A stretch of 64,000 bases of DNA from Pseudonocardia alni (GTDB lineage Bacteria; Actinomycetota; Actinomycetes; Mycobacteriales; Pseudonocardiaceae): assembly GCF_002813375.1 (NCBI RefSeq), contig NZ_PHUJ01000003.1, positions 3,720,001 to 3,784,000 of the forward strand. The letters are read 5' to 3'. Position numbers and translations under genes: made by a program. Of this stretch, positions 18,378 to 26,966 are shown piece after piece; the stretch's first letter is position 1, and every line of letters starts with the position of its first letter. The notes beneath the pieces are model-generated. The model was not told the DNA's origin, did not search any database, and saw only the letters and a list, made by a program, of their open reading frames with translations.

Positions 18378-19231
18378 GGCTCGTCCACTCCGGCAAGGTC
18401 CGCGAGCTCTACCTCGACGAGTCCCGCGACCCGGCCCAACTGCTGCTCGTGGCCTCGGACCGGCTGTCGATCTACGACGTCGTGCTCCCGACGCCGGTCC
18501 CGGACAAGGGCGCGATCCTCACCGCGCTGTCGCTGTACTGGTTCGAGCGCACCGGCGACCTCGTGCCCAACCACGTCATCGGCACCGACGACATCCCCGA
18601 CGGGTTCGCCGGGCGCGCCGTCCGCTGCCGTCCGCTGGAGATGCTGCCGGTCGAGTGCATCGCCCGCGGCTACCTCACCGGGCTCGGACTGAAGGAGTAC
18701 CAGCGCACCGGCGCCGTCTCCGGCGTCACGCTGCCCGCCGGCCTGGTCGAGGGCTCGAAGCTCCCCGAGCCGATCTTCACCCCGACCACCAAGGCGCCGG
18801 TCGGTGAGCACGACGAGTTCATGACCTTCGACGACGTCGTGGCGCAGCTGGGCGCCGACACCGCGGCCCGGCTGCGGGACCTGACCCTGGAGGTCTACCG
18901 GCGCGGCGCCGAGTCCGCGGCCGAGGGCGGGATCATCGTCGCCGACACCAAGCTGGAGTTCGGCCGGGACACCTCCGGCGAGATCGTCCTCGGTGACGAG
19001 GTGCTCACCCCGGATTCGTCGCGGTTCTGGCCCGCCGACTCGTACGAGCCCGGCCGGGTCCAGTTCTCCTTCGACAAGCAGTACGTCCGCGACTGGTCCG
19101 CCGGGCTGGACTGGGACCGCACCGCCCCCGGCCCCGAGGTCCCCGACGAGGTCGTGAAGGTCGTCCACGACCGCTACGCCGAGGTCTACCGCCGCATCAC
19201 CGGCACCCCCTGGGTGTCGCCCACGGCCTGA
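18374..19231 (+). CDS. purC: SAICAR synthetase
   Basis: 285 residues from a GTG at 18374 overlapping the purB stop. It condenses CAIR with aspartate using ATP. Visible signatures are VHSGKVRELY (nucleotide loop), VASDRLSIYDVVLPTPVPDKG, VECIARGYLTG, EGSKLPEPIFTPTTKAPVGEHDE and VADTKLEFG, all characteristic of PurC. Length matches the stand-alone bacterial enzyme. A large hairpin follows, so transcription of the purB-purC pair likely ends there. Confidence 0.97.
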   Translation: MRLVHSGKVRELYLDESRDPAQLLLVASDRLSIYDVVLPTPVPDKGAILTALSLYWFERTGDLVPNHVIGTDDIPDGFAGRAVRCRPLEMLPVECIARGYLTGLGLKEYQRTGAVSGVTLPAGLVEGSKLPEPIFTPTTKAPVGEHDEFMTFDDVVAQLGADTAARLRDLTLEVYRRGAESAAEGGIIVADTKLEFGRDTSGEIVLGDEVLTPDSSRFWPADSYEPGRVQFSFDKQYVRDWSAGLDWDRTAPGPEVPDEVVKVVHDRYAEVYRRITGTPWVSPTA

Positions 19232-19244
19232 CCCCGGCCGCACC

Positions 19245-19306
19245 CACACCCCTTGTCCGGCATTCACACCCCTCTCGACGGGTGTGGACGTCGGGCAAGG
19301 GGTGTG
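19245..19306 (+). terminator. Nested hairpin terminator after purC
   Basis: CACACCCCTTGTCCG (19245-19259) pairs with CGGGCAAGGGGTGTG (19292-19306) with one mismatch. Inside it CACACCC (19266-19272) pairs with GGGTGTG (19280-19286). It lies between converging genes (purC and the SorC regulator). Confidence 0.7.
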
Positions 19307-19361
19307 AACGTCGGGTGTGATCGGCTCGTCGGCGGGACCGGTCGTGCGGCACGCCCTTCTG

Positions 19362-19482
19362 GGCCGAACCCGCTTACCCGGTAAGCGAGTTCTCGGCCGA
19401 CCACAGCGGACCGTGGAATGGTCGTCCGGGCGGCGGTCCGACCCGAGCGCCCGCCCTCCGGAATCCGCTTACCGGGTAGGCA
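19362..19482. repeat. Two copies of a CGCTTACC(C/G)GGTAAGCG palindrome in the purC-sorC gap
   Basis: The first copy (19371-19387) is a perfect palindrome but for the centre base, and it sits inside a longer hairpin closed by GGCCGA...TCGGCC (19362-19398). The second, CGCTTACCGGGTAGGCA (19466-19482), is degenerate on one side. Palindrome centres are 95 bases apart. Two matching palindromes in a 398-bp gap look like protein-binding sites. The rest of the gap (19307-19361, 19483-19629) shows no gene. Confidence 0.5.
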
Positions 19483-19629
19483 GATCTGCGGACGGGCAGG
19501 AGCTCGGTGTGACGGCGCAGTGTGCTCCCGTGTGCCGAGCCGGCCGGCGACGCCTACTCGGAACCGGGTGGATGACGCGGTCTGCGATCACGAACATGTG
19601 CTGCCCCGCCGTCCGACGTCGTCGGTGGG

Positions 19630-20580
19630 TCAGACGGGGCCGAGGGCGTCGAGCAGGGCCTGGGCGGTCGGGGTGTCGGTCACCAGGCGGTTGAACAGGC
19701 CCGCCCGCGCCCCGCCGACGATGCTCGGCACCTTCTCCTCCCCGACGGCGACGGCGATCGTCCGCGGCACCCGTCGCAGTTGCTCCGGGGAGATCCGCAC
19801 CATCCGGTCGCTGCCCGGGAAGGCGATCGGGCGGCCGTCGGCGCGGTAGAAGTTCAGGCAGACGTCGCCGACGCCGTCCTGGAGGCCCTCGTCGTCGAGC
19901 GGGACCGAGGTCGAGATCGACGCGCGGCCCGCGGGCGGGGCGCCGACACCGACCAGCGCGGCCTGTGCGCGCATCCAGAACCCGGTGACCCGCCGGAACT
20001 CCGGGTCCTCGGCGAGCGTGCGGCTCATCGCCGGTGACGGCATGGCCTGGGTGAACAGGAAGTGCGGGCGTCCGTGTCCGCGTTCGGCGACCGACCGGAC
20101 GATCTCGTTGGTCTGGTGCCACGCCTCGGGTTCGGCGACCCCACCGACGGTCGGCACGATCTCGCAGCCGGCCAGCGCGGGCAGCGTGGTGTGGCTGAGC
20201 TCCCACACGGTGCGCCCGGACGAGACGAGCAGGACGTCGCCGGCGCGCAGCCCGGCCTCCCGCAACGCCTCGCCGACCGGCTCGGCGAGCGACTGACCGA
20301 GGTCGGTGGTGGGCCGTGGGGCCAGCCACACCCGGTCCAGCCCGAGCGCGGCGGCGAGCCGGGGTGCGTCGTCGCCGCCGGTGTGCAGCGAGTCCGGGTC
20401 GTGCACGGTGATCTGCACGATCCCGACCCGGCGGGCCTCGGCGAGCAGCCGGGAGACGGTCGGACGCGACACGGTGAGCCGGTCGGCGATCGCGGCCTGG
20501 TTGAGCTCGTCGACGTAGTACAGCCGCGCGGCCCGGTGCATCAGCCCCAGATCGCGCCGGGAGACGTCGTGCGGCGCCAT
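19630..20580 (-). CDS. SorC/DeoR-type sugar-binding transcriptional regulator
   Basis: 316 residues from an ATG at 20580 with a GGAGG-like site in front. Residues 8-55 form a SorC-family helix-turn-helix (RRDLGLMHRAARLYYVDE, AAIADRLTVSRPTVSRLL). The rest matches the sugar-phosphate-binding domain: VSSGRTVWEL (phosphate loop), EIVPTVGGV, GVGAP, and the C-terminal IAVAVGEEKVPSIVGGARAGLFNRLVTD. SorC regulators usually sense a phosphorylated intermediate of the pathway they control. It is transcribed away from the dehydrogenase operon and is the obvious regulator of it. Confidence 0.92.
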   Translation of the reverse strand: MAPHDVSRRDLGLMHRAARLYYVDELNQAAIADRLTVSRPTVSRLLAEARRVGIVQITVHDPDSLHTGGDDAPRLAAALGLDRVWLAPRPTTDLGQSLAEPVGEALREAGLRAGDVLLVSSGRTVWELSHTTLPALAGCEIVPTVGGVAEPEAWHQTNEIVRSVAERGHGRPHFLFTQAMPSPAMSRTLAEDPEFRRVTGFWMRAQAALVGVGAPPAGRASISTSVPLDDEGLQDGVGDVCLNFYRADGRPIAFPGSDRMVRISPEQLRRVPRTIAVAVGEEKVPSIVGGARAGLFNRLVTDTPTAQALLDALGPV

Positions 20581-20632
20581 CGCCACCTCCTCCGCCGGTC
20601 CGGATCGGTACCAGTCAAGCGTACTGCACGTT

Positions 20633-20677
20633 TGTTCAAGTCGGAACCGATGTGTTGACGGATGTTCACATCGGAAC
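20633..20677. promoter_or_regulatory. Candidate operator: 15-bp direct repeat in the sorC-dehydrogenase gap
   Basis: TGTTCAAGTCGGAAC (20633-20647) and TGTTCACATCGGAAC (20663-20677) match at 13 of 15 positions and are exactly 30 bases apart, about three helical turns. A possible -35 (TTGACG, 20655-20660) lies between them and CATGCT (20679-20684) could be the -10 of the operon, so a bound regulator would cover the promoter. Binding by the SorC protein is inferred. Confidence 0.6.
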
Positions 20678-20734
20678 GCATGCTCAAGGCCAGTCGCATG
20701 CAGCACCCCGCATGGCACCAACGGAGGTTTCGTC

Positions 20735-21826
20735 GTGGGAGAGAACATCCCGACCCGGATGCAGGCGGTCGTCGTGCACGGCCCCGAGGACTACCGGCTG
20801 GAGGAGGTGGACGTCCCCCGGCCCGGCCCCGGCGAGCTGCTGATGCAGGTCGAGGCCGTCGGCGTGTGTGCCAGCGACCTGAAGTGCTACCACGGCGCCG
20901 CGAAGTTCTGGGGCGACGAGAACCGCCCCGCCTGGGCCCAGACCGGTGTCACGCCCGGTCACGAGTTCGTCGGCCGGATCGTCTCCGGCGACGACGAGGG
21001 CCTCGCCCTGCACGGCGTGTCCGTCGGTGACCGCGTCGCCTGCGAGCAGATCGTCCCGTGCGAGCAGTGCCGCTACTGCCTGCGCGGCCAGTACTGGATG
21101 TGCGGGCCGCACGACATGTTCGGCTTCCGGAACTTCGACGGCGCGATGGCCCAGTACATGCTGGTCCCCACCCGCGCCCGGGTGCACCGGGTCTCACCGG
21201 ACCTGGAGCCGCAGCACGCCGCGTTCGCCGAGCCGCTGTCCTGCGCACTGCACGCCGTCGAGCGCGCCACCATCTCCTTCGACGACGTCGTGGTCGTCGC
21301 CGGGTGCGGCCCGATCGGCCTCGGCCTGATCGCCGGCGCCCGCGCGAAGAACCCGCGGCTGCTGATCGCGCTCGACCTCGACGACGAGAAGCTGGAGCTC
21401 GGCCGCCGCACCGGCGCCGACCTCACGATCAACATCTTCCGCGAGGACGCGGTCGCCCGCGTCAAGGAGCTCACCGACGGCTACGGCGCCGACGTCTACC
21501 TGGAGGGCTCGGGCGCCGTCCCGGCCGTCGCGCAGGGCCTGAACCTGCTGCGCAAGCTCGGCACCTACGTCGAGTACTCGGTCTTCGGCTCCGAGGTCAC
21601 CGTGGACTGGTCGATCATCTCCGACGACAAGGAGCTCGACGTCCGCGGCGCCCACCTCGGCCCGCACTGCTGGCCCGCCGCGATCAAGATGCTGGAGGAC
21701 GGCAAGCTCCCGATCTCCGACATCTGCACCCACCAGGTGCCGCTCGCGGAGTTCCAGAAGGCCCTCGACCTCGTCGGCGACACCTCCGGTGCGTCGGTCA
21801 AGGTCTCGATCCTCCCGAACGCCTGA
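20735..21826 (+). CDS. Zinc-dependent medium-chain dehydrogenase, erythritol/L-threitol dehydrogenase-like
   Basis: 363 residues from a GTG or the nearby start at 20735 behind an AACGGAGG-type site. Catalytic zinc ligands are in GVCASDLKC and GHEFVG, and the structural zinc site has all four Cys (PCEQCRYCLRGQYWMC). The Rossmann nucleotide motif is VVAGCGPIGLGLIAG, and LDLDDEKLELGRR places an acidic residue at the end of beta-2, which favours NAD over NADP. First gene of a five-gene operon with a DAK-type kinase and an RpiB-like isomerase. That set parallels the tetritol pathways described in mycobacteria, where such an enzyme (EltD) oxidises erythritol or L-threitol. Substrate is inferred. 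Confidence 0.8.
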   Translation: MGENIPTRMQAVVVHGPEDYRLEEVDVPRPGPGELLMQVEAVGVCASDLKCYHGAAKFWGDENRPAWAQTGVTPGHEFVGRIVSGDDEGLALHGVSVGDRVACEQIVPCEQCRYCLRGQYWMCGPHDMFGFRNFDGAMAQYMLVPTRARVHRVSPDLEPQHAAFAEPLSCALHAVERATISFDDVVVVAGCGPIGLGLIAGARAKNPRLLIALDLDDEKLELGRRTGADLTINIFREDAVARVKELTDGYGADVYLEGSGAVPAVAQGLNLLRKLGTYVEYSVFGSEVTVDWSIISDDKELDVRGAHLGPHCWPAAIKMLEDGKLPISDICTHQVPLAEFQKALDLVGDTSGASVKVSILPNA

Positions 21827-21836
21827 GGGGGCGACG

Positions 21837-23159
21837 ATGAGCAGCGCCGCTCCGCAGCACGAGACCTTCCTCGACCGCATCGGCATCCCGCACTCCCTGC
21901 GCTGGGGCTTCCTCGGCGTGCTGGTCTTCATGACCGGCAACGGGACCGAGTCCAACTTCATCTCCCCGCACATCGAGGCGGTGCTCGGCTCGCCCGAGGC
22001 CACCGTCGCGACGATCATCACCGGCTACAGCCTGGCCGTGCTCGTCGCCAGCTACCTGTCCGGCGCGCTCGCCGACCTGTGGGGCCCGCGCCGCGTCATG
22101 ACCCTCGGCGTCGCCGTCTGGGTCGTGTTCGAGGTGCTGTTCCTGCTGAGCCTGCAGATCGGCAGCCTCCCGCTGGTCGCCGCCACCTACTTCCTGCGCG
22201 GCTTCGGCTACCCGCTCTTCGCGTTCGCGTTCCTGGTGTGGATCAACGTCGTCACGCCGTACTCGCGCAACGGCGTCGCCGTCGGCTGGTTCTACGTCAT
22301 GTTCACCGGCGGTCTGCCCACCCTGGGCTCGCTGTTCGCGCTCGGCATGATCCCGGCCTTCGGCGGGGGCACCGGCGGCGAGACCGCCGCGATGGTCGGG
22401 TCGACCGCGCTCGTCGTCGCCGGGTACCTGATCGCCCGCTTCGGGGTGCACGAGCCGCACGCCACCCGTCGGCTCGCGCCGGCCGGGGAGACCACCGGCC
22501 AGGTCCTCAGCGCCGGGCTGCGGCTCACCGCGGCCAACCCGAAGATCCTCATGGGCTTCCTGGTCCGGCTGATCAACACCGCGCCGCAGTACGGCATGTT
22601 CATCATCCTGCCGACGGTCATCGCGGTGGACCTCGGCTGGGGCCAGAGCCGCTGGCTGACCATGACCGTGTTCGTCTACGCGACGAACATCCTGGTCAAC
22701 GCGGTGTTCGGGGCCGTCGGCGACCGGTGGGGCTGGCGCCGCACGGTGCAGTGGTTCGGCGTCTTCGGCTCCGCCGTCGGCCTGCTGCTGTGGTGGTACG
22801 TCCCGCAGCTCGTCCCGGCCGGCTCGACCTGGGGCTTCTGGGTCTCGGTCGCCGCGGGCTGCGTGTTCGGTTGCCTGCTCGCCGGGTTCGTCCCGATGGG
22901 CGCGATCATGCCCGCGCTCGCACCCGACCACAAGGGCGCCGCGATGGCCATGTACACCACCGCCGCCGGCGGTGCGGCCTTCCTCGGTTCGGGCGTCGTC
23001 GCCCTGATGCTCGCGCTCGGCACCGGCAACGTCGGCGTCGTGTGGGCCTTCGTCGCCCTCTACGCCGCCGCCTTCGTCATGGTCTCGTTCCTCGACGTCC
23101 CACAGGGCGCCCCCGACCCGCGCGCCGCCGTCGCGACCCCGGTGAAGGAGACATCGTGA
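21837..23159 (+). CDS. MFS transporter, polyol permease type
   Basis: 440 residues from an ATG at 21837, ten bases after the dehydrogenase stop, with GGGGGCGACG in front. About twelve membrane segments are visible; the loop between helices 2 and 3 reads GALADLWGPRRVM, the major-facilitator signature, and its half-repeat GAVGDRWGWRRTV follows helix 8. The sequence resembles the polyol permease family (ribitol/arabitol/other sugar alcohols) more than drug exporters. Inner-membrane importer for the operon substrate, by context. Its stop overlaps the kinase start by four bases. Confidence 0.85.
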   Translation: MSSAAPQHETFLDRIGIPHSLRWGFLGVLVFMTGNGTESNFISPHIEAVLGSPEATVATIITGYSLAVLVASYLSGALADLWGPRRVMTLGVAVWVVFEVLFLLSLQIGSLPLVAATYFLRGFGYPLFAFAFLVWINVVTPYSRNGVAVGWFYVMFTGGLPTLGSLFALGMIPAFGGGTGGETAAMVGSTALVVAGYLIARFGVHEPHATRRLAPAGETTGQVLSAGLRLTAANPKILMGFLVRLINTAPQYGMFIILPTVIAVDLGWGQSRWLTMTVFVYATNILVNAVFGAVGDRWGWRRTVQWFGVFGSAVGLLLWWYVPQLVPAGSTWGFWVSVAAGCVFGCLLAGFVPMGAIMPALAPDHKGAAMAMYTTAAGGAAFLGSGVVALMLALGTGNVGVVWAFVALYAAAFVMVSFLDVPQGAPDPRAAVATPVKETS

Positions 23160-24883
23160 CCAGGATCTACGACGACCCCGCCGAGTTCGCCGACGACCAG
23201 CTCGCCGGCTTCCTCGACCTCTACGCCGACCGTGTCCGAGGGGTGCACGGCGGCGTGGTCGCCCACCGTGGCGACGGCGACCCGCAGGTCGCCGTCGTCA
23301 TCGGGGGCGGCTCCGGCCACTACCCGGCGTTCTGCGGGACGGTCGGGCCGGGGATGGCGCACGGCGCCGTCGTCGGCAACATCTTCACCTCGCCGTCGGC
23401 GGCCCAGGCGTACTCGGTCGCGAAGGCCGCCGACCAGGGCCGCGGTGTGGTCTTCAGCTTCGGCAACTACGCCGGCGACACGATCAACTTCGGGATCGCG
23501 GCCGACCGGCTGCGGGCCGAGGGCATCGACACCCGCATCGTGGTCGTCACCGATGACGTCGCCTCCGCAGAGGAGGAGTCGCGGCGCCGCGGGATCGCCG
23601 GCGACTTCACCGTGTTCAAGGCGATGGGTGCCGCCGCCGCGCGCGGCGCGGACCTCGACGAGGTCGAGCGTCTCGGCCGCGCCGCCAACGCCGCCACCCG
23701 CAGTCTCGGCGTCGCGTTCACCGGCTGCACGATGCCCGGCGAGGACGAGCCGCTGTTCTCGGTGCCCGAGGGGCATCTCGGGCTCGGCCTGGGCATCCAC
23801 GGCGAGCCCGGCATCCGCGACGTCCCGATGCTGCCCGCCCGCGAGCTGGCGGAACTGCTGGTCGACGACGTCCTGAAGCACGCACCGGCGGGCGCCCCCG
23901 GCCGGGTCGGGGCGATCCTCAACGGGCTGGGCACCACGAAGTACGAGGAGCTGTTCCTGCTGTGGCGCCACGTCGCGCCGCGGGTGCGCGACGCCGGGTA
24001 CGAGATCGTCGACCCGGAGGTCGGCGAGCTCGTGACCAGCCTGGACATGGGCGGCTGCTCGCTCACCCTGATGTGGCTCGACGACGAGCTGGAGCCGCTG
24101 TGGCGGGCGGACGCCTACACCCCCGCCTACCGCAAGACCGCCGCGCCGCTGGCGGCGCTGCGCGAGCCGACCGCCGACGAGCTTGCCGAGGCCGACGCCG
24201 TCGTCACCGCACCCGCGGCGAGCGACGCGGCCCGGGACCTCGCGGGCACCGTCCGCGCCGCGCTGGCCGCGGTGGAGTCGACGATCCGCTCCCACGAGCA
24301 CGAGCTGGGCCGGATCGACGCCGTCGCGGGCGACGGCGACCACGGCCGCGGCATGCTCAAGGGCATCACCGCCGCCACCGCCCGGGTCGGCGAGCTCGGT
24401 GACGACGTCGGCGGCGGCTGGGTGCTGCAGCAGGCCGGGCAGGCCTGGGCCGAGCGCGCCGGCGGCACCTCCGGGGTGCTGTGGGGCGCAGCGCTCGAGG
24501 CGCTCGGGCGGCACCTCGGCGACACCGCCGCGACCTATCCGGCCGCGACCGTCACCGCCGGGGCCCGCGAGTTCGCCACGACGATCCAGCAGCTCGGCGG
24601 GGCGCAGGCGGGGGACAAGACCCTGCTCGATGCGCTGCTGCCCTTCGTCGAGGAACTGGAGCGCCGGGTCGGCGGCGGCGAGGGCCTCGCCGCCGCGTGG
24701 ACGGCCGCCGCCGCGACCGCGACCACCGCTGCCGGTGCAACCGCCGACCTCCGGCCCCGGATCGGCCGGGCCCGGCCGCTGGCCGAGAAGAGCGTGGGCA
24801 CACCCGACGCCGGGGCGACCAGCCTCGGCCTGATCGTCACGGCCGTCGCCGACGTCCTGACGTCGCAGAAGGAGCAGACGTGA
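23156..24883 (+). CDS. Dihydroxyacetone-kinase family kinase (fused DhaK-DhaL), probable erythrulose kinase
   Basis: 575 residues from a GTG at 23156 overlapping the transporter stop. Residues 1-330 are the DhaK domain: VVIGGGSGHYPAF, VVFSFGNYAGD, and His215 in GLGIHGEPG, which binds the ketose carbonyl covalently. Residues 370-575 are the DhaL domain with the ATP/Mg site GDGDHGRGM (Asp393, Asp395, His396), GGTSGVLWGA and DAGATSLGL. The fusion and the DhaL domain make it ATP-dependent, unlike PTS-driven DhaKLM. In mycobacterial tetritol pathways, members of this family phosphorylate L- or D-erythrulose (LerK, DerK); context suggests the same here. Confidence 0.88.
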   Translation: MTRIYDDPAEFADDQLAGFLDLYADRVRGVHGGVVAHRGDGDPQVAVVIGGGSGHYPAFCGTVGPGMAHGAVVGNIFTSPSAAQAYSVAKAADQGRGVVFSFGNYAGDTINFGIAADRLRAEGIDTRIVVVTDDVASAEEESRRRGIAGDFTVFKAMGAAAARGADLDEVERLGRAANAATRSLGVAFTGCTMPGEDEPLFSVPEGHLGLGLGIHGEPGIRDVPMLPARELAELLVDDVLKHAPAGAPGRVGAILNGLGTTKYEELFLLWRHVAPRVRDAGYEIVDPEVGELVTSLDMGGCSLTLMWLDDELEPLWRADAYTPAYRKTAAPLAALREPTADELAEADAVVTAPAASDAARDLAGTVRAALAAVESTIRSHEHELGRIDAVAGDGDHGRGMLKGITAATARVGELGDDVGGGWVLQQAGQAWAERAGGTSGVLWGAALEALGRHLGDTAATYPAATVTAGAREFATTIQQLGGAQAGDKTLLDALLPFVEELERRVGGGEGLAAAWTAAAATATTAAGATADLRPRIGRARPLAEKSVGTPDAGATSLGLIVTAVADVLTSQKEQT

Positions 24884-25386
24884 GCGAGAAGCTGCGCATC
24901 GTGGTCGGCGCCGACGACGCCGGCTACGAGTACAAGGAGCGACTGAAGGCCGACCTGGAGGCCGACGACCGCGTCGCCGAGGTGGTCGACGTCGGCGTCG
25001 CCGCGGACGGGCACACGGCCTACCCGCACATCGGCGTCGCCGCCGCCCGCAAGGTCGCCGACGGCGAGGCCGACCGCGGCCTGCTCGTCTGCGGGACCGG
25101 GCTCGGCGTCGCGATCTCGGCGAACAAGGTGCCCGGCATCCGCGCGGTCACCGCGCACGACCCGTTCTCCGTCGAGCGCTCGGTGAAGTCCAACAACGCG
25201 CAGGTCCTGTGCATGGGTCAGCGCGTGGTCGGGATCGAGCTGGCCCGCATGCTGGTCGCCGGCTGGCTGGACCACCGGTTCGACCCGGGCAGCGCGTCGG
25301 CGGAGAAGGTCGCCGCGCTCGACTCCTACGACCGGCGCGACGGCGAGCGCCTCGCCGAGGCGGAGACCGTCGGGACGGACTGCTGA
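24880..25386 (+). CDS. RpiB/LacAB-family sugar-phosphate isomerase, probable D-erythrulose 4-phosphate isomerase
   Basis: 168 residues from a GTG at 24880, again with a four-base overlap. RpiB hallmarks are IVVGADDAGYEYKE at the N-terminus, DVGV, TAYPHIGVAAA, and the active loop LLVCGTGLGVAISANKVPG, with Cys as the usual base of the RpiB type. RAVTAHDPFSVERSVKSNNAQVLCMGQRVVG continues the family pattern. The genome would need an ordinary ribose-5-phosphate isomerase elsewhere. In this operon the likely reaction is erythrulose phosphate to erythrose 4-phosphate (DerI-like), feeding the pentose phosphate pathway. Confidence 0.85.
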   Translation: MSEKLRIVVGADDAGYEYKERLKADLEADDRVAEVVDVGVAADGHTAYPHIGVAAARKVADGEADRGLLVCGTGLGVAISANKVPGIRAVTAHDPFSVERSVKSNNAQVLCMGQRVVGIELARMLVAGWLDHRFDPGSASAEKVAALDSYDRRDGERLAEAETVGTDC

Positions 25387-26108
25387 TGTTCGACCTCACC
25401 GGCTCGGTCGCCCTCGTCACCGGAGCCGCGTCCGGGATCGGGGCAGAGGTGGCCCGCGCACTCGCCGGGCAGGGCGCCGTGGTCGCCGCCGCGGACCTGC
25501 GTACCGACGGCGTCCCGGAGGTCTGCGCGTCGACCCACGTCGTCGACGTCGCGGACCCCGACGCCGCGGCGGCCTGCGTCGAGGAGGTCGTCGCCCGGCA
25601 CGGCCGGGTCGACGTACTGGTCAACTCGGCCGGGATCGCGCTGCTCGCCCCCGCCCTGGAGCTGCGGACCGAGGACTGGCGCCGCACCCTGGACGTCAAC
25701 CTCACCGGGTCCTGGCTGATGGCGCGCGCCGCGGGCCGGGTCATGGTGGAGCGCGGGTACGGCCGGATCGTGAACCTCGCCTCGCAGGCGGCGAGCAGCG
25801 GGCTGGAACAGCACGCCGCCTACTGCGCGTCCAAGGCAGGGATCAACGGGCTCACCCGCACCCTCGCCGTCGAGTGGGGACCGCACGGGGTGACGGTGAA
25901 CGCGGTGTCGCCGACGGTCGTGCTCACCGACCTGGGTCGCGCGGCGTGGGACAACCCGGCCGGGGACGCGCACCGCGCCGAGATCCCGGCGCGACGGTTC
26001 GCCGAGCCGTCGGAGGTCGCCGCGGCCGTCGTGTACCTGGCCTCGGCGGAGGCCGCGATGGTCAACGGCGCCGAACTACGGGTGGACGGCGGGTTCACGG
26101 CCCGCTGA
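25386..26108 (+). CDS. Short-chain dehydrogenase/reductase, threitol-dehydrogenase-like
   Basis: 240 residues from an ATG at 25386 that shares its A with the isomerase stop (TGATG), so it is coupled. Classical SDR motifs are all present: TGAASGIG (cofactor), AADL with Asp favouring NAD(H), NSAG, the catalytic Ser in NLASQAA, and YCASK (Tyr-x-x-x-Lys), with VNAVSPTVVLTDL after it. The C-terminal VNGAELRVDGGFTAR is standard. Last gene of the operon. By analogy with mycobacterial DthD it could oxidise D-threitol to D-erythrulose; this is inference from context. Confidence 0.82.
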   Translation: MFDLTGSVALVTGAASGIGAEVARALAGQGAVVAAADLRTDGVPEVCASTHVVDVADPDAAAACVEEVVARHGRVDVLVNSAGIALLAPALELRTEDWRRTLDVNLTGSWLMARAAGRVMVERGYGRIVNLASQAASSGLEQHAAYCASKAGINGLTRTLAVEWGPHGVTVNAVSPTVVLTDLGRAAWDNPAGDAHRAEIPARRFAEPSEVAAAVVYLASAEAAMVNGAELRVDGGFTAR

Positions 26109-26184
26109 GAACGCCCGCCGATCGTCGTCCGCGCGATCCGGTGACGCCACGCGGGGTTCACCTCGGTCGGGTCGGATGGGGTCC

Positions 26185-26943
26185 ATGAGCACGCTGCTCG
26201 TCTCGCTGTCCGGCCTGACCGACTCCGACGACGCCGACCGCGCCCGAGCCGCCGCGTTCGCCGCGGAGCTGGACCGGCGCGGCGTGCCGCTGACCCACCT
26301 CGTGCAGCCCAAGGGGCCCGACGGGCCGCTGCGCCGCGGCGACGACCTGGTCCGTTGGATCGCCGGCCGCGTCCGCGCCGGGGACGACCTGCTCCTGCAC
26401 GGTTTCGACCACACGAGCGACCCGGTGGGCGCCTGGCAGAACGGCTCCGTACCGCGGATCGGGCGCCGCACCGAGTTCGGGGCGCTGCCCCGGCACGAGG
26501 CCGGCCTGCGGCTGACCGGCGCCCGGCGGATCCTGCTCGCGACCGGGCTGTCCACCGACGGCTTCGCCCCGCCCGGCTGGATCGCCTCCGAGGGCACCCT
26601 CGACGCGCTCGCCGACCTCGGTTTCGGCCTCTGCGCCGACGAGACGACCGTCCGCGCGACCGGCGGTCCGGTGCTGCACTCGCGCGTGCTGACCTTCCGG
26701 GCGTCCGAGCCCTGGCGGGGCGAGCGCCGCGCCGGGGAGCGCCGCCGCGGACGGGCGCTGGAGCAGCAGGCCGTGCGCACCGCCGAGCGCGGCGGGCTCG
26801 TCCGGCTCGCGCTGCGGGCCAAGGACCTGCGCCGCGAGCACCGCGTCGAGGCCGCGCTGGCCGCCGTCGACGCGGCGCGCGGGGCGGGCGCCGCCGGCGC
26901 CGTGCACCGCACGCTGTTCCCCGCCGCGGCCCCGGCCGCCTAG
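26185..26943 (+). CDS. DUF2334-type polysaccharide-deacetylase-like protein
   Basis: 252 residues from an ATG at 26185. It has a divergent NodB-like barrel: an opening STLLVSLSGLTD strand, LTHLVQPKGPDG, the metal-site-like DDLLLHGFDHT near residues 71-81, FGALPRHEAGLRL, and GFAPPGWIAS. The HGxxH pattern and APPGW agree with DUF2334 proteins, which are annotated as deacetylase-like and have no proven substrate. No signal peptide, so it would act in the cytoplasm. 76 bases after the SDR gene; probably not part of that operon. Confidence 0.75.
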   Translation: MSTLLVSLSGLTDSDDADRARAAAFAAELDRRGVPLTHLVQPKGPDGPLRRGDDLVRWIAGRVRAGDDLLLHGFDHTSDPVGAWQNGSVPRIGRRTEFGALPRHEAGLRLTGARRILLATGLSTDGFAPPGWIASEGTLDALADLGFGLCADETTVRATGGPVLHSRVLTFRASEPWRGERRAGERRRGRALEQQAVRTAERGGLVRLALRAKDLRREHRVEAALAAVDAARGAGAAGAVHRTLFPAAAPAA

Positions 26944-26966
26944 GAGCTCCCCGGCGATCGGCCCGG

